In this document: positions 61,134 through 64,000 of the stretch, piece after piece
How the letters are laid out: every line of letters begins with the position of its first letter
How positions within the stretch are numbered: position 1 is the stretch's first letter
Assembly (NCBI RefSeq): GCF_032341175.1
Contig: NZ_CP135435.1
Coordinates: 1,426,001 to 1,490,000, forward strand
Source: Bacillus sp. DTU_2020_1000418_1_SI_GHA_SEK_038
Lineage (GTDB): Bacteria; Bacillota; Bacilli; Bacillales; Cytobacillaceae
Direction: 5' to 3'
DNA length: 64,000 nt
Position numbers and translations under genes: made by a program
The notes under the pieces: generated by a model
Databases searched by the model: none
The model's input: only the letters and a program-made list of their open reading frames with translations
Told to the model about the DNA's origin: nothing

Positions 61134-61688
61134 ATGAGTGAGGGGATGAAAAAAGAAGGAATTGAGTGGATAAAGGCCTTCGCTATCGGAATTATTATTT
61201 TTGCTTTTATACGAACCTTTTTCTTTTCTAATTATATTGTTGAAGGTGAATCAATGGAACCAACGCTTGAAAATGGCAATAAGTTAATTGTCAACAAGAT
61301 TGGGACTCAGATTGGGGAATTGCACCGGTTCGATGTCATTGTTTTTCACCATAGCAAGGAAGAAGACTTTGTGAAAAGGGTTATTGGTTTGCCGGGCGAT
61401 AAGGTTGAATACCATAATGATGAGCTCTATATTAATGGGGAAAAAGTATATGAACCATACCTCGAAAAGTTTCGCAAAGAGGCATTTGGAAGTATGCTGA
61501 CTGGAGATTTTACCTTGATGGAGGCTGCAGGTGCTGAGACTGTCCCAGAAGGGAAGATTTTTGTTTTGGGAGATAACCGTGCCAAAAGCTGGGATAGCCG
61601 TCATTATGGATTTATATCTGCTGATCAGGTAGTCGGAAAAGTAAACCTTAGATATTGGCCGATTGATGAAATGGATATTTCCTTCTAG
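61134..61688 (+). CDS. sipV: SipV-like type I signal peptidase
   Basis: A 184-residue membrane signal peptidase with one N-terminal helix (residues about 13-32). The Ser/Lys dyad is Ser40 in VEGESMEPTL and Lys81 in DFVKRVIGLPGD. The later GDNRAKSWDSRHYG is the conserved C-terminal box. GGAGGGGAGGAG lies before the ATG. It cleaves signal peptides from secreted preproteins. The yhjE-sipV pairing agrees with B. subtilis. Confidence 0.94.
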   Translation: MSEGMKKEGIEWIKAFAIGIIIFAFIRTFFFSNYIVEGESMEPTLENGNKLIVNKIGTQIGELHRFDVIVFHHSKEEDFVKRVIGLPGDKVEYHNDELYINGEKVYEPYLEKFRKEAFGSMLTGDFTLMEAAGAETVPEGKIFVLGDNRAKSWDSRHYGFISADQVVGKVNLRYWPIDEMDISF

Positions 61689-61702
61689 ACTTAGCTTTAA
61701 TG

Positions 61703-61730
61703 GGACTCGAAACAACTCGGGTCCTTTTTT
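61703..61730 (+). terminator. Terminator after sipV
   Basis: GGACTCGA...CTCGGGTCC with one bulge, then TTTTTT. Confidence 0.75.
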
Positions 61731-61829
61731 GAAGGAAAATATAGGTTTAATAGCGAAGTTAAAACAGACATTATTTTTTTTGAAATAAGTAGTCGGAAAA
61801 TTAAGATTCTTGGAAGTGAGGGAAGTAAT

Positions 61830-64000
61830 TTGTTCAAATTTATGCCTATTATCCGAACGAAGCTTCTCGTTCCAGATGTGAAAATAGAATCCATTAGAAG
61901 AGCAGCTTTAACGAAAAAGATGAAATTAATTACTAGTTATCCTTTGACCATTATTCATTCAGGAGCGGGCTACGGGAAAAGTACAGCGCTCGCTCTATTT
62001 GTTAACGATGAAAAAAAAGATTGCAGCTGGTATTCAATCTCCGCAGCTGATGATGATATTCTTCCTTTTCTGTCATATTTAATTTCCTCGATCCAATCAT
62101 CAATTCCAGAGTTCGGAAAGAACCTGGCTTTGATGATGAAGGATATGGACAGGTATATTAGAGATGAAGAAATCAGTATGCTAAGTTCCCTTTTTATTAA
62201 TGAACTGCTGTCCATCGAAAAAGAACTTTTTATCATTCTAGATGATTTTCATCAAATTGAACAATCCTATACGGTTAATCGGTGGATGGAAAAGTTGCTT
62301 GATCACATTCCTTCGAATATTCATTTTATTATTTCCAGCAGAAGCCGCCCTGTGTGGAAACAGCTGACGAAAATGAAGGTATGTAATCAGCTGCTCGAAA
62401 TCACGAAAGACGATCTCCTTATGACAATAGATGAGGCGGAGCTTTTGCTAAACGACTATTATGATATAAATGTTAACGAAGAACAGTTAGCACAAATTTA
62501 TGCGTTAACTGAGGGATGGGTCATTGCCATTGGGATGATTGCCCAGCAGATTCCGGGAAACGGTGACTTTTCCAACTTGCATTCAAGACCCTCTCAATCT
62601 CTTCAAGATTTATTTCAGTATTTGGCTTTGGAGGTTTTTGCAAAACAGCCGCCAATTATCCAGCAATTTTTAGAACAGACGTGTATATTCGATGAATTAA
62701 GTGCAGAGATTTGTGACTCAGTATTAGGCATAACGGGTTCATCCTCAATCCTTCATCAAATTATCGAAAAAAATTTGTTTATTTATCGTATTGGAGAAAA
62801 GCAATTTAAGTATCACGCATTATTTAAAGAGTTTTTAGAGAATCAATTAAAGGTAAAGGATCCAGAAACTTTTCAGTCTTTGCATGAGCGAACCGCCCGT
62901 TTTTTTGAACGAAAAAAACAATGGGAAGAGGCTTTGCTGCATTATGAGAAAATCCAGTATAGCGATGCAGTTGCTTCCGTCTTAAATGAAGTTGGCTTTA
63001 GGATGCTGGAGAATGGGAAGCTTGAAAATCTCTATGACCGGCTCATGTTTATTTCAGAAAAGGAAAAAGACAAATTTTATCCTCTTTGGTTTTTGCAAGG
63101 GGAGGTTCTTCGGTATCGCTCCAATTACAATGAGGCAGAGGCATGTTATATGAAAGCTGCACAAATGGCTGAAGAAAAAGATAATTTGCTTGAAAAAAGC
63201 CGGGCACTTGAAGGACAGGCAAAAATCTATCTGGACACGATTCAGCCGCATAAAGCCGAGAGGATTCTTTTTCAGGCAATCGAAATTAGAGAAAAATATG
63301 ATATTCAGTCGAAGGATGAGACAGCAAAGCTCTATCATCTTCTAGCAGAAAACCTGTTAAATTCCGGTCAATATATGAAAGCTGAAAAATGGATTAAAAG
63401 GGCTGGTAATCTGAATGTACCCCATTTTAATAACAGCCTTGAGGCAAGATTATATTTGCGGACCGGAAGATTCGGGCAAGCGAAGAAGATATTATCGAAC
63501 GATAAAAAGAGAGAAGCTTCTGGAAAAACACCTCTGCCCCAATCTCATCGGGAAACGGATATTCTTCTATCTCTTATTGAGGGTCTTACTGGAAACGGAA
63601 ATCAAGCAAAGTCACTCGCACAGGAAGGGATACAGCATGGCATTAGCATAAAGGCTCCTTACGTTGAGGCATGTGGCTGGATGAGAATGGGTCATGCCAT
63701 TCAAATTGTAAACGATTATGACCTATCATTAGCGGAGAAGTGCTATGAAACAGCACTCGATATTATGAACCGGCTGCGAATCGAGAGGGGAAAAGCGGAG
63801 CCGCTAATGGGGCTGTGCTTACTATATGGGAGCAAAGGGGAATTCGAAAGAGCAATGTCAGCAGGCAATGCCGCCCTTGCTGAAACAGAAAAAGTAAAGG
63901 ATATTTGGTTGTCAGCCCTTATTCAGCTTGCGTTGGGGATTTCAGCAGTTTATAGCAAGCATTATTCTTATGCCTCTGAATCTATCAAAAAGGCAACCAG
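61830..64000 (+). CDS. MalT-like STAND ATPase regulator (partial, runs off the window)
   Basis: An open frame of at least 723 codons continues past the end of the window. Walker A GAGYGKST is at about residues 45-52, Walker B LFIILDDFH at about 133-141, and a MalT/NACHT-like sensor FIISSRSRP follows. From residue 350 on, the protein becomes helical repeats (TPR-like: EAEACYMKAAQMAEEK, LAEKCYETALDIM). It starts at TTG with GAGGGAAG upstream, or at ATG 61842. A C-terminal DNA-binding domain (LuxR or BTAD type) is expected but not seen. Confidence 0.8.
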   Translation, partial: MFKFMPIIRTKLLVPDVKIESIRRAALTKKMKLITSYPLTIIHSGAGYGKSTALALFVNDEKKDCSWYSISAADDDILPFLSYLISSIQSSIPEFGKNLALMMKDMDRYIRDEEISMLSSLFINELLSIEKELFIILDDFHQIEQSYTVNRWMEKLLDHIPSNIHFIISSRSRPVWKQLTKMKVCNQLLEITKDDLLMTIDEAELLLNDYYDINVNEEQLAQIYALTEGWVIAIGMIAQQIPGNGDFSNLHSRPSQSLQDLFQYLALEVFAKQPPIIQQFLEQTCIFDELSAEICDSVLGITGSSSILHQIIEKNLFIYRIGEKQFKYHALFKEFLENQLKVKDPETFQSLHERTARFFERKKQWEEALLHYEKIQYSDAVASVLNEVGFRMLENGKLENLYDRLMFISEKEKDKFYPLWFLQGEVLRYRSNYNEAEACYMKAAQMAEEKDNLLEKSRALEGQAKIYLDTIQPHKAERILFQAIEIREKYDIQSKDETAKLYHLLAENLLNSGQYMKAEKWIKRAGNLNVPHFNNSLEARLYLRTGRFGQAKKILSNDKKREASGKTPLPQSHRETDILLSLIEGLTGNGNQAKSLAQEGIQHGISIKAPYVEACGWMRMGHAIQIVNDYDLSLAEKCYETALDIMNRLRIERGKAEPLMGLCLLYGSKGEFERAMSAGNAALAETEKVKDIWLSALIQLALGISAVYSKHYSYASESIKKAT

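Overview
The window is a low-GC, Gram-positive, spore-forming member of the Bacillaceae. Evidence for this is the strong GGAGG-type ribosome binding sites, the TTG/GTG starts, and sporulation genes (alpha/beta SASP, YhaL, YheC/YheD coat-associated proteins, YjcZ-type miniproteins). The gene order also closely follows the B. subtilis yheE-to-sipV segment of the chromosome: yheE, yheD/yheC, yheB, yheA, ssp, yhaX, hemZ, yhaR, yhzD, yhaQP, yhaONM, yhaL, prsA, yhaI, scoC(hpr), yhaH, trpP, serC, hit, ecsABC, yhaA, hmoB, hemEHY, yhfH, yhfI, lplJ, yhfN, yhzC, comK, yhjD, yhjE, sipV. The genus cannot be fixed from the sequence alone; a Bacillus/Cytobacillus/Mesobacillus-like organism fits. No rRNA, tRNA or CRISPR array was seen.

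Layout. 0.2-6.3 kb: small hypothetical genes and a minus-strand run of four YheC/YheD ATP-grasp genes, one broken by an in-frame stop. 6.4-16.4 kb: yheB, yheA, a SASP, yhaX, hemZ, an acyl-CoA ligase with a cre site, yhaR, yhzD and the YhaQP exporter. 16.4-23.5 kb: an ArsB-type permease, the YhaO/YhaN nuclease pair, YhaM and YhaL. 23.6-31.5 kb: PrsA, YjcZ-type miniproteins, YhaI, ScoC, YhaH, an intact IS3-family element, TrpP with a TRAP-type leader, and SerC. 31.7-41.9 kb: Hit, a three-module intergenic repeat that looks like a structured RNA, EcsABC, YhaA, a PAP2 protein, HmoB and HemEHY (coproporphyrin-type haem pathway). 42.0-52.9 kb: YhfH, YhfI, LplJ, a crotonase, a TrpXYZ-like ABC operon, an XRE-cupin regulator divergent from AzlCD, YhfN, YhzC, ComK and YhjD. 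53.3-59.2 kb: an accessory cassette containing an HxlR regulator, glutathione-dependent formaldehyde dehydrogenase, S-formylglutathione hydrolase, the bifunctional glutathione synthetase GshF, a CPYC thioredoxin/glutaredoxin-like protein and a decayed gene. 59.3-64 kb: an LCP protein, YhjE, signal peptidase SipV and the start of a MalT-like STAND regulator that runs off the window.

The most interesting items are: (1) the self-contained glutathione synthesis plus formaldehyde detoxification cassette in a lineage that typically uses bacillithiol; (2) the hit-ecsA intergenic three-module repeat ending in a minus-strand terminator; (3) the doubled YheD/YheC pair with one nonsense-broken copy and a sigma-K-like promoter; (4) an IS3-family element inserted exactly in the loop of a bidirectional terminator; (5) a modular intergenic hairpin repeat family, one copy being a composite of two modules and two copies lying between genes of the same operon; (6) five perfect-period AAAAGCNN octamers in the leader of the TrpXYZ-like operon.
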